From Occallatibacter gabretensis (GTDB taxonomy: Bacteria > Acidobacteriota > Terriglobia > Terriglobales > Acidobacteriaceae): DNA of 64,000 nt. Below the pieces are notes generated by a model. The model saw only the letters and a list, made by a program, of their open reading frames with translations, was not told the DNA's origin and did no database searches. The position numbers were made by a program, and so were the translations under genes. The DNA lies in contig NZ_LAIJ01000009.1 in assembly GCF_001449115.1 (NCBI RefSeq), positions 1,182,104-1,246,103 on the forward strand, given 5' to 3'. Of this stretch, positions 26,506 through 35,220 are shown piece after piece (the first letter of the stretch is position 1; each line of letters opens with the position of its first letter).

Positions 26506-26605
26506 CGAATAGGAAAGCCGTAGTAGTTCTTTCAACCTAGATCAAGCCGTACACACCCTCCGGCCATCAGCGCCGCAAGGCATCGTAGCCGTAAAGCATT
26601 CGCAT

Positions 26606-28282
26606 ATGAGACTGGATTCGTTTCCCGCTGCGGAAAGCATGTGGGACATCTGTATCGTGGGCACAGGTCCTGTTGGTATGGCCATGGCGATGGAGTTCGA
26701 CCGCCTGGGACGTGATGTGCTCGTGCTTGAATCGGGCGGGTTGGAAATCGATCCCGCCCTGACTTCAGCCGCCCGTGCCGAAATTGCCGATGAACGCCGT
26801 CATGCCGGAATGGAACTGGCTGTCTGCCGAGTACTTGGAGGCACCTCCTGGACGTGGGGCGGGCGCAGTGTTCCATATGACGACGTGGATCTGGCCGAGC
26901 GGCCTTTTGTGCCGGAGTCGAGCTGGCCGATTACGCATGAGGAGATTAGGCCCTGGTACCGGCAGGCCACGGAATACACCTTGTGCGGCGGCGACCGCTT
27001 CACAATTCCTTATGAGCGCAAGCTGAGCGGCGGTCTGGCGCTGGATTTTGTAGAGCGTTGGGCGACCGAATCCAAGCTGATTTTGCGCCACCGTCAGCGT
27101 TTGTTGGATTCGCCTCGGATTCATCTGAGCCTGAACAGCACGGTCACAGGGATTCGCTTAGACAAGAATGGAAATGTCGCAGAAGCGCTTGAGGTGGCTA
27201 CGCCTTCGGGTCCGCGTCTTGTTCGTGCGCGGCAGATTGTTCTGGCGCTGGGCGGCGTGGAGACCACACGTGTACTGCTCAATGTGCAGGAACGTTATCC
27301 AAATCTCTTTGGCGGGATCGATGGCCCGCTTGGCCGCTACTACATGGGCCACATCTCGGGAAAAATCACGAGTATCGTTTTCGATACGCCTGCGGCCTTC
27401 GCCGATCTGGACTACAAGCTGGACACGAACCAAAGCTGGTTCCGGCGGCGCTTTATGCTCACCGAGGCCGCGCAAATTGAACATCAGGTGTTGAACACGG
27501 CCTTCTGGCCGGATAATCCGCCTTTTTACGACCCTGCTCATAGGAGTGGCGTGCTCTCATCGGTCTTTCTTGCGCTGGCCTTTCCGCCGACTGGACGCAG
27601 GCTTCTTTCGGAAGCGATTCGGCTGGCGCATACAGGACCAAGGCCCTATCCACTGGGGGCGCATTTGCGCAATGCGATTCTGGGAGCGCCGCGCGGCGCC
27701 GCGGATATGTATCGGATTCTTCGCGACCGCTTTCTGCGCAAGCCAAAGAAGCCGGGATTTCTTGTATCCAACCCCGGTGGCCGTTATGCGCTGCATTATC
27801 ATGCGGAGCAGATTCCGCAGGCTGAGAGCCGTATCCGCCTGACCGGAGAGACAGATCAGTTTGGCCTGAAGCGCGCCGCGATCGATTTGCGTTTTGCCGA
27901 GCAGGATGTAGATTCCGTAATCCGGTCGCATGAGCTTCTGGACCAGTCGCTGCGCGCGAACGGGATTGGCAGGCTCGAGCCGTGGTATTCGCCGGAGAAG
28001 ACACGCAGCAAGGTGTGGGAGCAGGCAGCAGATGGCTTCCACCAGGTGGGCTCGATCCGTATGGGCGAGGATCCGGGTGCGAGCGTTGTGGACCGCGACC
28101 TGCGCACGCACGATCTTGCAAATCTTTACGTTGCGTCTTCCGCTGTTTTTCCGACTTCCGGGCAGGCCAACTCCACGCTGCTTGCAGTGGCGATGGGAAT
28201 GCGGCTGGCGCACAGGCTGGCTGTGCCGGCGAGCGAGTCTGAATCCGCTGGTGTGGCGGCAACGCATGGAGTTCGTCCTTGA
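26606..28282 (+). CDS. GMC-family FAD oxidoreductase
   Basis: This 558-residue flavoenzyme belongs to the glucose-methanol-choline oxidoreductase family. The Rossmann FAD motif G19-T-G21-P-V-G24 (CIVGTGPVGMAMAME) is followed by the glutamate of VLVLESGG. The C-terminal GMC domain carries GSIRMGEDPGASVVDRDLRT and NLYVASSAVFPTSGQANSTLL. Such enzymes oxidise alcohols or sugars; the electron acceptor is not evident, and no signal peptide is present, so it is likely cytoplasmic. It overlaps the glycosyltransferase gene downstream by 4 bases, and an aldo/keto reductase gene follows. Together these suggest sugar or glycoside remodelling. Confidence 0.9.
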   Translation: MRLDSFPAAESMWDICIVGTGPVGMAMAMEFDRLGRDVLVLESGGLEIDPALTSAARAEIADERRHAGMELAVCRVLGGTSWTWGGRSVPYDDVDLAERPFVPESSWPITHEEIRPWYRQATEYTLCGGDRFTIPYERKLSGGLALDFVERWATESKLILRHRQRLLDSPRIHLSLNSTVTGIRLDKNGNVAEALEVATPSGPRLVRARQIVLALGGVETTRVLLNVQERYPNLFGGIDGPLGRYYMGHISGKITSIVFDTPAAFADLDYKLDTNQSWFRRRFMLTEAAQIEHQVLNTAFWPDNPPFYDPAHRSGVLSSVFLALAFPPTGRRLLSEAIRLAHTGPRPYPLGAHLRNAILGAPRGAADMYRILRDRFLRKPKKPGFLVSNPGGRYALHYHAEQIPQAESRIRLTGETDQFGLKRAAIDLRFAEQDVDSVIRSHELLDQSLRANGIGRLEPWYSPEKTRSKVWEQAADGFHQVGSIRMGEDPGASVVDRDLRTHDLANLYVASSAVFPTSGQANSTLLAVAMGMRLAHRLAVPASESESAGVAATHGVRP

Positions 28283-29424
28283 AGCGCATCCTGCACGTTA
28301 CCCGTACTCTGAATCCTGTTTTTGGCGGGCCGCCGGATTCCGTGCGGATGTTCTGCGCTGCGCATATTCGGGCCGGGAACGAGGTAGAGGTGGCGACGAC
28401 GGACGATCCGGCGGCGGATTTCAGCCGTATCCCCGGCGTCGAGGTTCATGCCTTTGGACCGACCAAGCCGAACTACCACTACACTCCACAGCTTGAGCCG
28501 TGGATTCGCGCAAATATTGACCGCTTTGACGGCGTGATTGTGAACGGTATCTGGCAGTATCACACCGTGGCTGCGCGGAAGGCTGTTTATGGCCGCCGGC
28601 CGTATGTGGTGTTCTCGCATGGAATGTTGGACCCCTATTTCCGCACGCGCTATCCGCTGAAGCACATGAAGAAGCTTGCCTACTGGTTGCTGCGAGAGGC
28701 GAAGAATCTCAACCTTGCCAATGCTGTGCTGTTTACGAGCGAAGAAGAGAAGCGAGTGGCGGCGGAAGGATTTCTGTTTCGCAACTTTCGGCGCATAGTG
28801 ATTCCATATGGGACGATGGGGCCGCCGGAGGGCGATCCGCAGCAGATGAAGCGGGAGTTTCTGGCCGCGTTTCCCGCTGTGCAGGGGCATCCGTACCTGG
28901 TTTATCTGAGCCGCATTCATCCCAAGAAGGGCTGTGATCTGCTCTTTGAGGCTTTTGCGCGCACGGCTCCGCCGGAGATGCACCTTATGATGGCTGGTCA
29001 TGATGAGACGAATTGGCGGCCTGAACTGGATGCGCTTGCTGCGCGGCTTGGGGTGCTGGAGCGTATTCACTGGACAGGCTCGATTCGCGGCAACGTTAAG
29101 TGGGGCGCGCTGTATGGCGCAGAGGCTTTCATTCTGCCTTCACACCAGGAGAACTTTGGGATTGCCGTGGCGGATGCGCTGGCGGTGGGACTGATTCCCC
29201 TGATCTCTGACAAGATTAATATTGCGCCGGATATTGCTTCAGACAATGCGTGCCTGATGGAGCCGGACACGCTGGAAGGAACCATTCGACTGATTGAGCG
29301 GTTCAAGGCCATGTCTGCCGAAGAACGCGGGGAGATGCAGACGCGGGGCATAGAGTGCTATCAGCGCCGCTACGCGCTGGCCAACTCCGCGCATGAAGTT
29401 TATAAAGCGTTGGGAATCGCGTGA
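28279..29424 (+). CDS. GT4-family glycosyltransferase
   Basis: This 381-residue protein is a GT-B retaining glycosyltransferase of family 4. The N-terminal MKRILHVTRTLNPVFGGPPDS has the GGPP/S donor-side loop. The C-terminal half has LVYLSRIHPKKGCDLLFEAF and EAFILPSHQENFGIAVADAL, the E-x7-E type signature. It probably adds a hexose or deoxyhexose to a lipid- or protein-linked glycan. The start is a TTG at 28279 that overlaps the stop of the GMC gene (TTGA), implying coupled translation. The acceptor and sugar are unknown. Confidence 0.88.
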   Translation: MKRILHVTRTLNPVFGGPPDSVRMFCAAHIRAGNEVEVATTDDPAADFSRIPGVEVHAFGPTKPNYHYTPQLEPWIRANIDRFDGVIVNGIWQYHTVAARKAVYGRRPYVVFSHGMLDPYFRTRYPLKHMKKLAYWLLREAKNLNLANAVLFTSEEEKRVAAEGFLFRNFRRIVIPYGTMGPPEGDPQQMKREFLAAFPAVQGHPYLVYLSRIHPKKGCDLLFEAFARTAPPEMHLMMAGHDETNWRPELDALAARLGVLERIHWTGSIRGNVKWGALYGAEAFILPSHQENFGIAVADALAVGLIPLISDKINIAPDIASDNACLMEPDTLEGTIRLIERFKAMSAEERGEMQTRGIECYQRRYALANSAHEVYKALGIA

Positions 29425-29464
29425 GTCCGCAAGGCAATTTCGCATTCAGAAGGCAGGTCTCGGC

Positions 29465-30466
29465 ATGAACTCGATTCCTCTTGGCACTACCGGACTTTCT
29501 GCGCCCAGAATTGGTTTTGGCTGCGCTGCATTGCTTGGACGCACTGGCCGCAAAGACTCACTGCGTGCGCTGGAAGCCGCGTGGGATGCAGGGGTTCGTT
29601 TTTTTGACACGGCCCGCATGTATGGCTATGGCGAATCAGAGGCGCTGCTGGGTGAGTTTCTACGCGGACGCAGACAGGAAGCGGTGATTGCTACCAAGTT
29701 TGGCATCCAGCCGGCGAATCAGGCGGCATGGAAGGGTGTGGCGAAATCCGCGGCGCGCAGTTTGCTGAAGCTGGCTCCTGGAATGCACAAGACCCTGCAA
29801 AAGACGGCTGCCAGCCAATTCACTCACGGTCAGTTCACGATTCCGGTTCTGCAGCAGAGTATTGAGGAGAGCCTGCGCAAGCTTGGCACGGAAACCGTGG
29901 ACATGCTCTTTCTGCATTCCGCGCCGGCGAGCGTGCTTGAGCAGCATGACCTGCTGGATGCCATGCAGCGGCTTGTGGAGCAGGGAAAGGTTCGTGTGGC
30001 GGGCCTCTCCGGCGACCCTGCGACGGTGGCGGTTGCACTCAAAAGCAATCCTCCGCAGCTTGGAGCGATGCAGTTTCCGTGCAATGTTTTTGATATTTCA
30101 GCCGCGACGGGTTTTTCTCAGATTGCGGGCGGCGCGCATGCTCTGGTGGCAAATCATCCATTCGGCGGAGTTTCGCGTGTGGGACAGACACGGGCTGCGC
30201 TTGCCTCTGTTGCCGCCAGCAGCAGAATTCCGGCGGCGGTCCGCGAAAAGCTTTCCGGAACCGATGATGGCCTCCTTGCGGATGTCGTGCTGAACGTGAT
30301 TCTGCGCGACACGGGGATTCATGTGGTGATTCCGGCGATGATGAAGCCGCACCATATTCAGCTTAACGTGGACGCTGTTACGCACTCGCGCTTTACGGCG
30401 GAGGAGATTGCGCTGCTACGGCAGGAACTGGCTACGGCGGCCCGGCAGACTACGGCGCAGGGGTAG
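29465..30466 (+). CDS. Aldo/keto reductase
   Basis: This 333-residue protein is an NADPH-dependent aldo/keto reductase. The start reads NSIPLGTTGLSAPRIGFGCAALL, the FFDTARMYGYGESEALLGEF segment contains the catalytic Asp and Tyr, and the KFG lysine region (IATKFGIQ) follows. The C-terminal part carries a partial cofactor motif, with an unusual IPAMMKPHHIQ in place of the usual IPG segment. The ATG at 29465 is used because the preceding sequence overlaps the GT4 gene end. It may reduce a sugar keto intermediate in the GMC/GT4 pathway; the substrate is unknown. Confidence 0.85.
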   Translation: MNSIPLGTTGLSAPRIGFGCAALLGRTGRKDSLRALEAAWDAGVRFFDTARMYGYGESEALLGEFLRGRRQEAVIATKFGIQPANQAAWKGVAKSAARSLLKLAPGMHKTLQKTAASQFTHGQFTIPVLQQSIEESLRKLGTETVDMLFLHSAPASVLEQHDLLDAMQRLVEQGKVRVAGLSGDPATVAVALKSNPPQLGAMQFPCNVFDISAATGFSQIAGGAHALVANHPFGGVSRVGQTRAALASVAASSRIPAAVREKLSGTDDGLLADVVLNVILRDTGIHVVIPAMMKPHHIQLNVDAVTHSRFTAEEIALLRQELATAARQTTAQG

Positions 30467-31672
30467 CTAGAGGCTGTTGGCGGCGGCGACGGCTGATGCC
30501 CAGGCCCACTGGAAGTTGTAACCGCCGAGGTGGCCAGTGACGTCTACGGCTTCGCCGATAAAGTAAAGACCCGGAACGGAGCGCGACTCCATGGTGCGGG
30601 CCTGCAGGTCGCGGGTGTCGATGCCGCCGGCGGTGACTTCGGCTTTCTCGTAGCCTTCTGTGCCGGTGGGATGGAAGGCATAGCGGCGGAACTCTTGTTC
30701 AGTGGCTTCGAGGGCAGCATTGGTCCAGCCTGCCGGTGTGGCGGCCACTGCGAGGTGGTTGGCTAGACGCTGGGGGAGTATGGCGCGAAGAGCCTGGCGG
30801 AAAGCTTGCGAATCGCGGCGAGCGTTCGTTTCGAACAACGGAGCAAAAAGGCGGTTGTCCTTTGCGAATTGCGGAGCGAGGTCGATATAGATTGGTTCGC
30901 CGGGCTTCCAGTAGGACGAGGCCTGCAGAATGGCCGGGCCGCTGAGGCCGCGGTGCGTAACGAGCATCTTCTCGCGGAAGCGCGGTGGCGGCTGGCGGTT
31001 GGGTTTGCCGGATGAGGCTTCGGCCCATGCAACGACTTCTGTGGAGACGCCAGAGAGTGCGGTCCAGCTTGCTTCTTCGCTGCCGAGTACGAGCGGCACG
31101 AGCGCGGGGCGCGGATCAATAATGCGCAGACCGAACTGGCGAGCGAGATCGTAGGCGAAGCTGGTTGCGCCAAGTTTGGGGATCGACAGGCCACCGGTGG
31201 CGACTACGAGCGCGCCGCAACGGAATTCGCCCTGTGATGAGCTGACGCGGAAGGTTGTTGAGTCACGTTCGACGGCGATGTTGCGGGCATTCAGGATCAA
31301 CTCAACTTTGCCGCGCTCGCACTCGGCTAACAGCATGTCGAGAATCTGGCGTGCGGAGTGGTCGCAGAAGAGCTGTCCGAGGGTTTTTTCATGCCAGGCG
31401 ATGCCGTAGCGCTCGACGAGCTCAAGAAAATGCGCGGGCTGGTAGAGCGCGAGCGCGGATTTTATGAAGTGCGGGTTAGCAGAGAGATAGCGGTCGGGTG
31501 CGGTATGGATGTTGGTGAAGTTACAGCGTCCGCCGCCGGAAATGAGGATTTTACGGCCCGACTGGGTGTTGTGTTCGAGGAGCGCTACGCTACGCTCGCG
31601 CTGGCCTGCGACAGAGGCGCACATGAGGCCTGCCGCACCTGCGCCGAGAACGATGACGTCGAACTCGCGCAC
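30467..31672 (-). CDS. BaiN/HI0933-family flavoprotein (NAD(P)/FAD-dependent oxidoreductase)
   Basis: This 401-residue protein belongs to the HI0933/BaiN family of flavoproteins. The dinucleotide-binding VIVLGAGAAGLMCASVAG opens the protein, GGRCNFTN (near residue 50) marks the family, and the C-terminal GLYFIGEAVDVTGHLGGYNFQWA segment is characteristic. The best start is a GTG at 31672, four bases after the stop codon of the upstream glycosyltransferase; the longer frame would translate the repeat tract at 31687-31707. Family members include flavin oxidoreductases acting on steroid-like or other unsaturated substrates; the substrate here is unknown. Confidence 0.85.
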   Translation of the reverse strand: MREFDVIVLGAGAAGLMCASVAGQRERSVALLEHNTQSGRKILISGGGRCNFTNIHTAPDRYLSANPHFIKSALALYQPAHFLELVERYGIAWHEKTLGQLFCDHSARQILDMLLAECERGKVELILNARNIAVERDSTTFRVSSSQGEFRCGALVVATGGLSIPKLGATSFAYDLARQFGLRIIDPRPALVPLVLGSEEASWTALSGVSTEVVAWAEASSGKPNRQPPPRFREKMLVTHRGLSGPAILQASSYWKPGEPIYIDLAPQFAKDNRLFAPLFETNARRDSQAFRQALRAILPQRLANHLAVAATPAGWTNAALEATEQEFRRYAFHPTGTEGYEKAEVTAGGIDTRDLQARTMESRSVPGLYFIGEAVDVTGHLGGYNFQWAWASAVAAANSL

Positions 31673-31676
31673 GGCT

Positions 31677-32486
31677 TTACTGACCCCTGATCTCTGATCC
31701 CTGATCCCTGCCCCGACTAATCCACCAAGCTTTGATGAACTTCCAGTGGATGTAGACCGAGTGATTGATGTGGAGCAATAATCCTTCGCGGCCATCCAGG
31801 AAGCCGAGGCGGAAGATGTAGTTGTAGAAGAAGGTGGCGACGGGGTTGAGAACGGCGTTCCAGACGAAGGCCAAGAGCGAGCGGCTGTTACGATTGCGCG
31901 CCGCGAGCAGCATGGCGATCTCTGAGCTGTAGCGGTTCATGTGCTCGAGATAGACCGCGAGGTTGGGATAGGCATAGTGCAGCATGTCGCACTTGAGCGT
32001 GCCCTTGTGGCCCCATTGGTGCTCATCGTGCTGAGGCGTGGAGTGCGGGCCGACGCCTTCACTGAGACGCGCTGTGCCGCGCTTGAAGAGGCGCAGCTTG
32101 TGGTCAGGATAGAAGCCGCCGTGGCGCATCCAGCGGCCAAGGATGAGGTTGAGGCGCGGAATCCAGTAGGCAGTGAAGGGCGGCTCGGCGGCCAGGGTCC
32201 GTTGGACTTCCTTTTGCAACTCGGGCGTGAGCTCTTCGTCGGCATCGAGCAGCAGGATCCAGTCCTGGGTGCAGAGATCGAGCGCGACATTCTTCTGCTC
32301 GCCGTGGCCGTCAAAGGCGTGATGGCTGGTCTTTGCACCATAGGATTCTGCGATTTCAAGAGTGCGGTCCCGTGATCCTGAATCGACGAGGATGATTTCA
32401 TCGGCCCACTTAACGCTTTCGAGCGTGCGGGGCAGATTTGCCTCCTCATTCATGGCAATCATGGCGACGGAGAGAGTTTGACGCAT
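31677..32486 (-). CDS. GT2 glycosyltransferase, WaaE/KdtX-like
   Basis: This 269-residue GT-A protein resembles WaaE/KdtX-type lipopolysaccharide core beta-glucosyltransferases. Near the start it has AMIAMNEEANLPRTLESVKWADEIILVDSGSRDRT, and DWILLLDADEELTPEL carries the DxD metal/nucleotide motif. A single late segment may associate with the membrane. The C-terminal residues (GRDQGSEIRG) are encoded by the tandem CTGATC repeat, so the true C-terminus may have been extended by that repeat. It precedes the flavoprotein gene by four bases. It would act at the cytoplasmic face on lipid A-core. Confidence 0.87.
   Translation of the reverse strand: MRQTLSVAMIAMNEEANLPRTLESVKWADEIILVDSGSRDRTLEIAESYGAKTSHHAFDGHGEQKNVALDLCTQDWILLLDADEELTPELQKEVQRTLAAEPPFTAYWIPRLNLILGRWMRHGGFYPDHKLRLFKRGTARLSEGVGPHSTPQHDEHQWGHKGTLKCDMLHYAYPNLAVYLEHMNRYSSEIAMLLAARNRNSRSLLAFVWNAVLNPVATFFYNYIFRLGFLDGREGLLLHINHSVYIHWKFIKAWWISRGRDQGSEIRGQ
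31687..31707. repeat. Tandem heptamer CTGATC(C/T), three copies
   Basis: Three adjacent 7-base units (CTGATCT, CTGATCC, CTGATCC) lie at the 3' end of the glycosyltransferase gene on the minus strand and are translated into its C-terminal residues. The tract resembles the intergenic repeat vocabulary elsewhere in the window and probably grew into the coding end. Confidence 0.7.
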
Positions 32487-32518
32487 CCGTTGCAGGATAA
32501 ATCACGCGCTATGTTGCA

Positions 32519-33103
32519 CTATTTTGCGCCCACGTGGAGTGTGCCGCCGTAGGATTCTGCGAATGCTTTTAATACGGGGAGTGCGCGGTCAAACGCCTGA
32601 CGATTACGGGCGCTGAGTGTAAGAGTTAGTACCTGGCCGTCATCGGCGATATAGACGACCTGCTCAAAAGAATTGTGCTCTTCGCCGCTTTCGAATGTGT
32701 AGACCCTGGCATCCTGTTTTACGCGAGGAAGCGTGAGAGATTTTTCTTCGCGGACAGTACCATTTTTGAAGCGTTTTCTGAACTCTGAGATATCAGACTC
32801 GATGGCGGATACGGTGTTTTTTGCGTCTTCCTTTGCTCCAACGGGCATTCCGGCGAGATAAATCCAGACGTCTGCTTTCGAAGGGTCGGTACCTTTCGGA
32901 AGGAAAAATGCCAATCCAGGCCCATCTGCTCGCTCCCATCCTTCTGGAGTATCCACTGCAATGAGTCCGGCTTCCGTCATCAGCATTTCGCGGGGTTTGT
33001 CAGAATGTACGGCAGGCTGCTGCGCGGTGCAAAAATGCATAAGCGCAAAGGCAATAAACACAGCCAGAACACTGAATCGGCGATAGGGTCTGCAGGCGCT
33101 CAT
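32519..33103 (-). CDS. Exported protein with a possible PsbP/DcrB-like fold
   Basis: This 194-residue protein is predicted exported: MSACRPYRRFSVLAVFIAFA is a typical signal peptide, cleaved near CTAQQ. The mature part (GLIAVDTPEGWERADGPGLAFFLPKG...DVWIYLAGMPV) has the alternating pattern of PsbP/DcrB/Mog1-like sandwich proteins of unknown role. An earlier in-frame ATG at 33151 is possible; neither start has a clear ribosome-binding site. It diverges from the phosphatase gene at 33182. I cannot assign a function. Confidence 0.5.
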   Translation of the reverse strand: MSACRPYRRFSVLAVFIAFALMHFCTAQQPAVHSDKPREMLMTEAGLIAVDTPEGWERADGPGLAFFLPKGTDPSKADVWIYLAGMPVGAKEDAKNTVSAIESDISEFRKRFKNGTVREEKSLTLPRVKQDARVYTFESGEEHNSFEQVVYIADDGQVLTLTLSARNRQAFDRALPVLKAFAESYGGTLHVGAK

Positions 33104-33181
33104 AGTTCGTTTGTGAGCATCGAAGAGTGAAGTAATTGGGTCGCTGCTCATGATACATTGAGATTCCACGGGAGACAGCGT

Positions 33182-34372
33182 ATGGCGGCTGAGGTCCAGC
33201 TGACGGATCAGACGATAGACCTGCAGCAGCAGGTGGCGCGGCTTCAGGCGCTTCTCGAAGCCTCGCGCCAGGTTCACTCCACGATTCACGAAGAAGATGT
33301 GCTCAGGTCCGTGCTGCGGCTGGTTGTGCGCGAACTTGAGATGGCCGGAGCGACCTTCACGGGGCCTGAATTAAGCCAGGACCTGACCTATGGCAGCGTA
33401 GACGCAGAGGCCGGCACAGCGCAGCGCTTCCCTTTGTATGACCGCGATGGCCAGCGCATGGCCGATCTGCTGGTGATGCCGCCGGATGGGCGCACGCTGA
33501 CACTGTACGAATCGGACTTTCTGGAAGGGCTTACCTTGCAGGCTTCTGTTGCGCTGGAAAACGCGCGCAACCACAAGCGCAATGTGGAGTTTGCCCGCGT
33601 GCAACAGGACCTGGATGCGGCGCGCAGTATTCAGCGCTCGCTCTTGCCGCAACGCCTGCCGGATATTTCGGGCTACTCCCTTGGCTTCAAATCGAAGACC
33701 TGCTACGAAGTCGGCGGCGACTATCTGGACATTGTGGAGATGCCGGACGGAACGATTCTGCTGGTGGTGGCGGATGTGGCGGGCAAGGGACTGGCCTCGG
33801 CGATTGTGTCGGTAAGCTTCCGCTCCGCTTTTCGAGCTGCCGCTTCTACCGGATTGGCGTTGCATGAGATTGCCACGCGCATGAACCAGAGCCATTGGGA
33901 AGAGGGCGACGAGACGCGCCGCCGCTACGTAACCGCAATTTTTGCCCGTCTCGACCCGAAGACCGGTGAGCTGGAGGCCGTGAATGCGGGCCACAATCCC
34001 GGTTATGTTCTACGGCCGGATGGCTCGCTGAGCCAGTTGGACGCAGCCGGCACGCCGCTGGGACTGCTGCCCGGTATGAGCTACTCCTCGGAGCGCTGCG
34101 CCTTTCCGTCAGGCTCACGCCTGCTGCTTTATACGGATGGTCTGACTGAGGCTTTCTGCGGGGACGAAGAATTTGGCTCAGAACAACTTATCGACCATTT
34201 TTCCCGGTGCCAACCGCAGATGGCCGATGCTATTCTCGATACGTTGTGGCGCGCGATTGAAGATTTTTGTAAAGGCGGGCCGCAATCGGACGATATGACA
34301 GCATTGGTACTCTCGCGCATCGGGGAGCCTTGTACGGCAGACTCTGATTTGGTTGGGGAGAAAGCTGCTTGA
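33182..34372 (+). CDS. RsbU-like PP2C phosphatase with GAF-like sensor
   Basis: This 396-residue protein activates partner-switching signalling by dephosphorylating a STAS-domain antagonist. The N-terminal region (1-140) looks like a coiled start plus a GAF-type sensor. The C-terminal SpoIIE/PP2C domain carries VGGDYLDIVEMPDG, VVADVAGKGLASA and the GGPQSDDMTALVL metal site. The ATG at 33182 is chosen because GGGAG stands upstream. It overlaps the RsbW-like gene by 4 bases (TTGA), and an STAS gene follows, so one operon would encode phosphatase, kinase/anti-sigma factor and antagonist. The sigma factor target is not in the window. Confidence 0.87.
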   Translation: MAAEVQLTDQTIDLQQQVARLQALLEASRQVHSTIHEEDVLRSVLRLVVRELEMAGATFTGPELSQDLTYGSVDAEAGTAQRFPLYDRDGQRMADLLVMPPDGRTLTLYESDFLEGLTLQASVALENARNHKRNVEFARVQQDLDAARSIQRSLLPQRLPDISGYSLGFKSKTCYEVGGDYLDIVEMPDGTILLVVADVAGKGLASAIVSVSFRSAFRAAASTGLALHEIATRMNQSHWEEGDETRRRYVTAIFARLDPKTGELEAVNAGHNPGYVLRPDGSLSQLDAAGTPLGLLPGMSYSSERCAFPSGSRLLLYTDGLTEAFCGDEEFGSEQLIDHFSRCQPQMADAILDTLWRAIEDFCKGGPQSDDMTALVLSRIGEPCTADSDLVGEKAA

Positions 34373-34812
34373 GCGGAAAGTCAACATGCGTTGAAGTTCG
34401 GCTGCCTTCGCGGCTCGGCTACGAGAAGGTGGCCATGAGCACCGCAGCATCCGTCGCCAAGCTGATGGGCTTTCGCCCGGAGCGCATCGAAGACCTCAAG
34501 ACGGCGATTGCCGAGGCGTGCATCAACGCGATTGAGCACGGCAACAAACTGAACGATGGCCTGCAGGTGGGCGTGCTGCTGAATGCCGGCGAAGATGCAC
34601 TCGAGATTAAAGTGATTGACGATGGCCGCGGAATGAAGACCCTGCCTCCCAAACCGGACATCGACAAGAAGATTCATGGTGAGGAAGATCCCCGAGGCAT
34701 GGGGATGTTTTTGATTCAGGCCCTGGTGGATGAGGCCGAGTGGGTGGCGGGCGCAAACGGAAAGAGCAGCTACGTCCGCCTGTTGGTACGGCTGGACCCG
34801 CCAATTGAGTAA
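34369..34812 (+). CDS. RsbW-like anti-sigma factor (HATPase kinase)
   Basis: This 147-residue protein is a GHKL-type serine kinase/anti-sigma factor. The N box is AIAEACINAIEHGN, the G1 box VIDDGRGM, and the G2 region EDPRGMGMFLIQALVDEAEW. It would bind and inhibit a sigma factor, or phosphorylate the STAS antagonist encoded next. The start is a TTG at 34369 that overlaps the stop codon of the phosphatase gene, preceded by GGGGAG 8 bases upstream. The set RsbU-RsbW-STAS is complete. Confidence 0.87.
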   Translation: MSGKSTCVEVRLPSRLGYEKVAMSTAASVAKLMGFRPERIEDLKTAIAEACINAIEHGNKLNDGLQVGVLLNAGEDALEIKVIDDGRGMKTLPPKPDIDKKIHGEEDPRGMGMFLIQALVDEAEWVAGANGKSSYVRLLVRLDPPIE

Positions 34813-34836
34813 AGTTCTTATACGGAGATATTGATC

Positions 34837-35196
34837 GTGCAGAGTGAAACCAAGTCGAAAGTGGACCAGATTTCTTCGTCCGCGGGCCATTCGGTCAGCG
34901 TGCTCCGCTATGAGGGCGATATCGCCAGCACCTCGAAGGACGCCGTTCTTGGCGCCTACCAGGCTCTCTCGAAAGAGACTGTCAAGCTGATTCTGCTGGA
35001 CTTCACGAAGGTGGATTACATCAACTCAAGCGGCATTGCGCTGGTGATTCAGCTGCTGATTGAAGCCTCGAACTCCGGGCAGAAGGTGGCGGCTTTCGGC
35101 CTTTCGCCGCACTTCACCAAGGTCTTCACGATGGTGGGCATCACCAAGTACGCCGGGTTGTATCCAGATCAGGCGACGGCGCTGGCGGCGCTGTAA
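34837..35196 (+). CDS. STAS-domain anti-sigma factor antagonist
   Basis: This 119-residue protein is an STAS-domain antagonist (SpoIIAA/RsbV type). The phosphorylation site is the serine of DYINSSGIALVIQLL, in the conserved SSGIA loop. It would be phosphorylated by the RsbW-like kinase and dephosphorylated by the RsbU-like phosphatase to release a sigma factor. The GTG at 34837 is preferred: GGAG at 34824-34827 sits 9 bases upstream, too close to the TTG at 34831. Confidence 0.85.
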   Translation: MQSETKSKVDQISSSAGHSVSVLRYEGDIASTSKDAVLGAYQALSKETVKLILLDFTKVDYINSSGIALVIQLLIEASNSGQKVAAFGLSPHFTKVFTMVGITKYAGLYPDQATALAAL

Positions 35197-35220
35197 GGAC
35201 TTCTCCGTCCAGACAACTGC

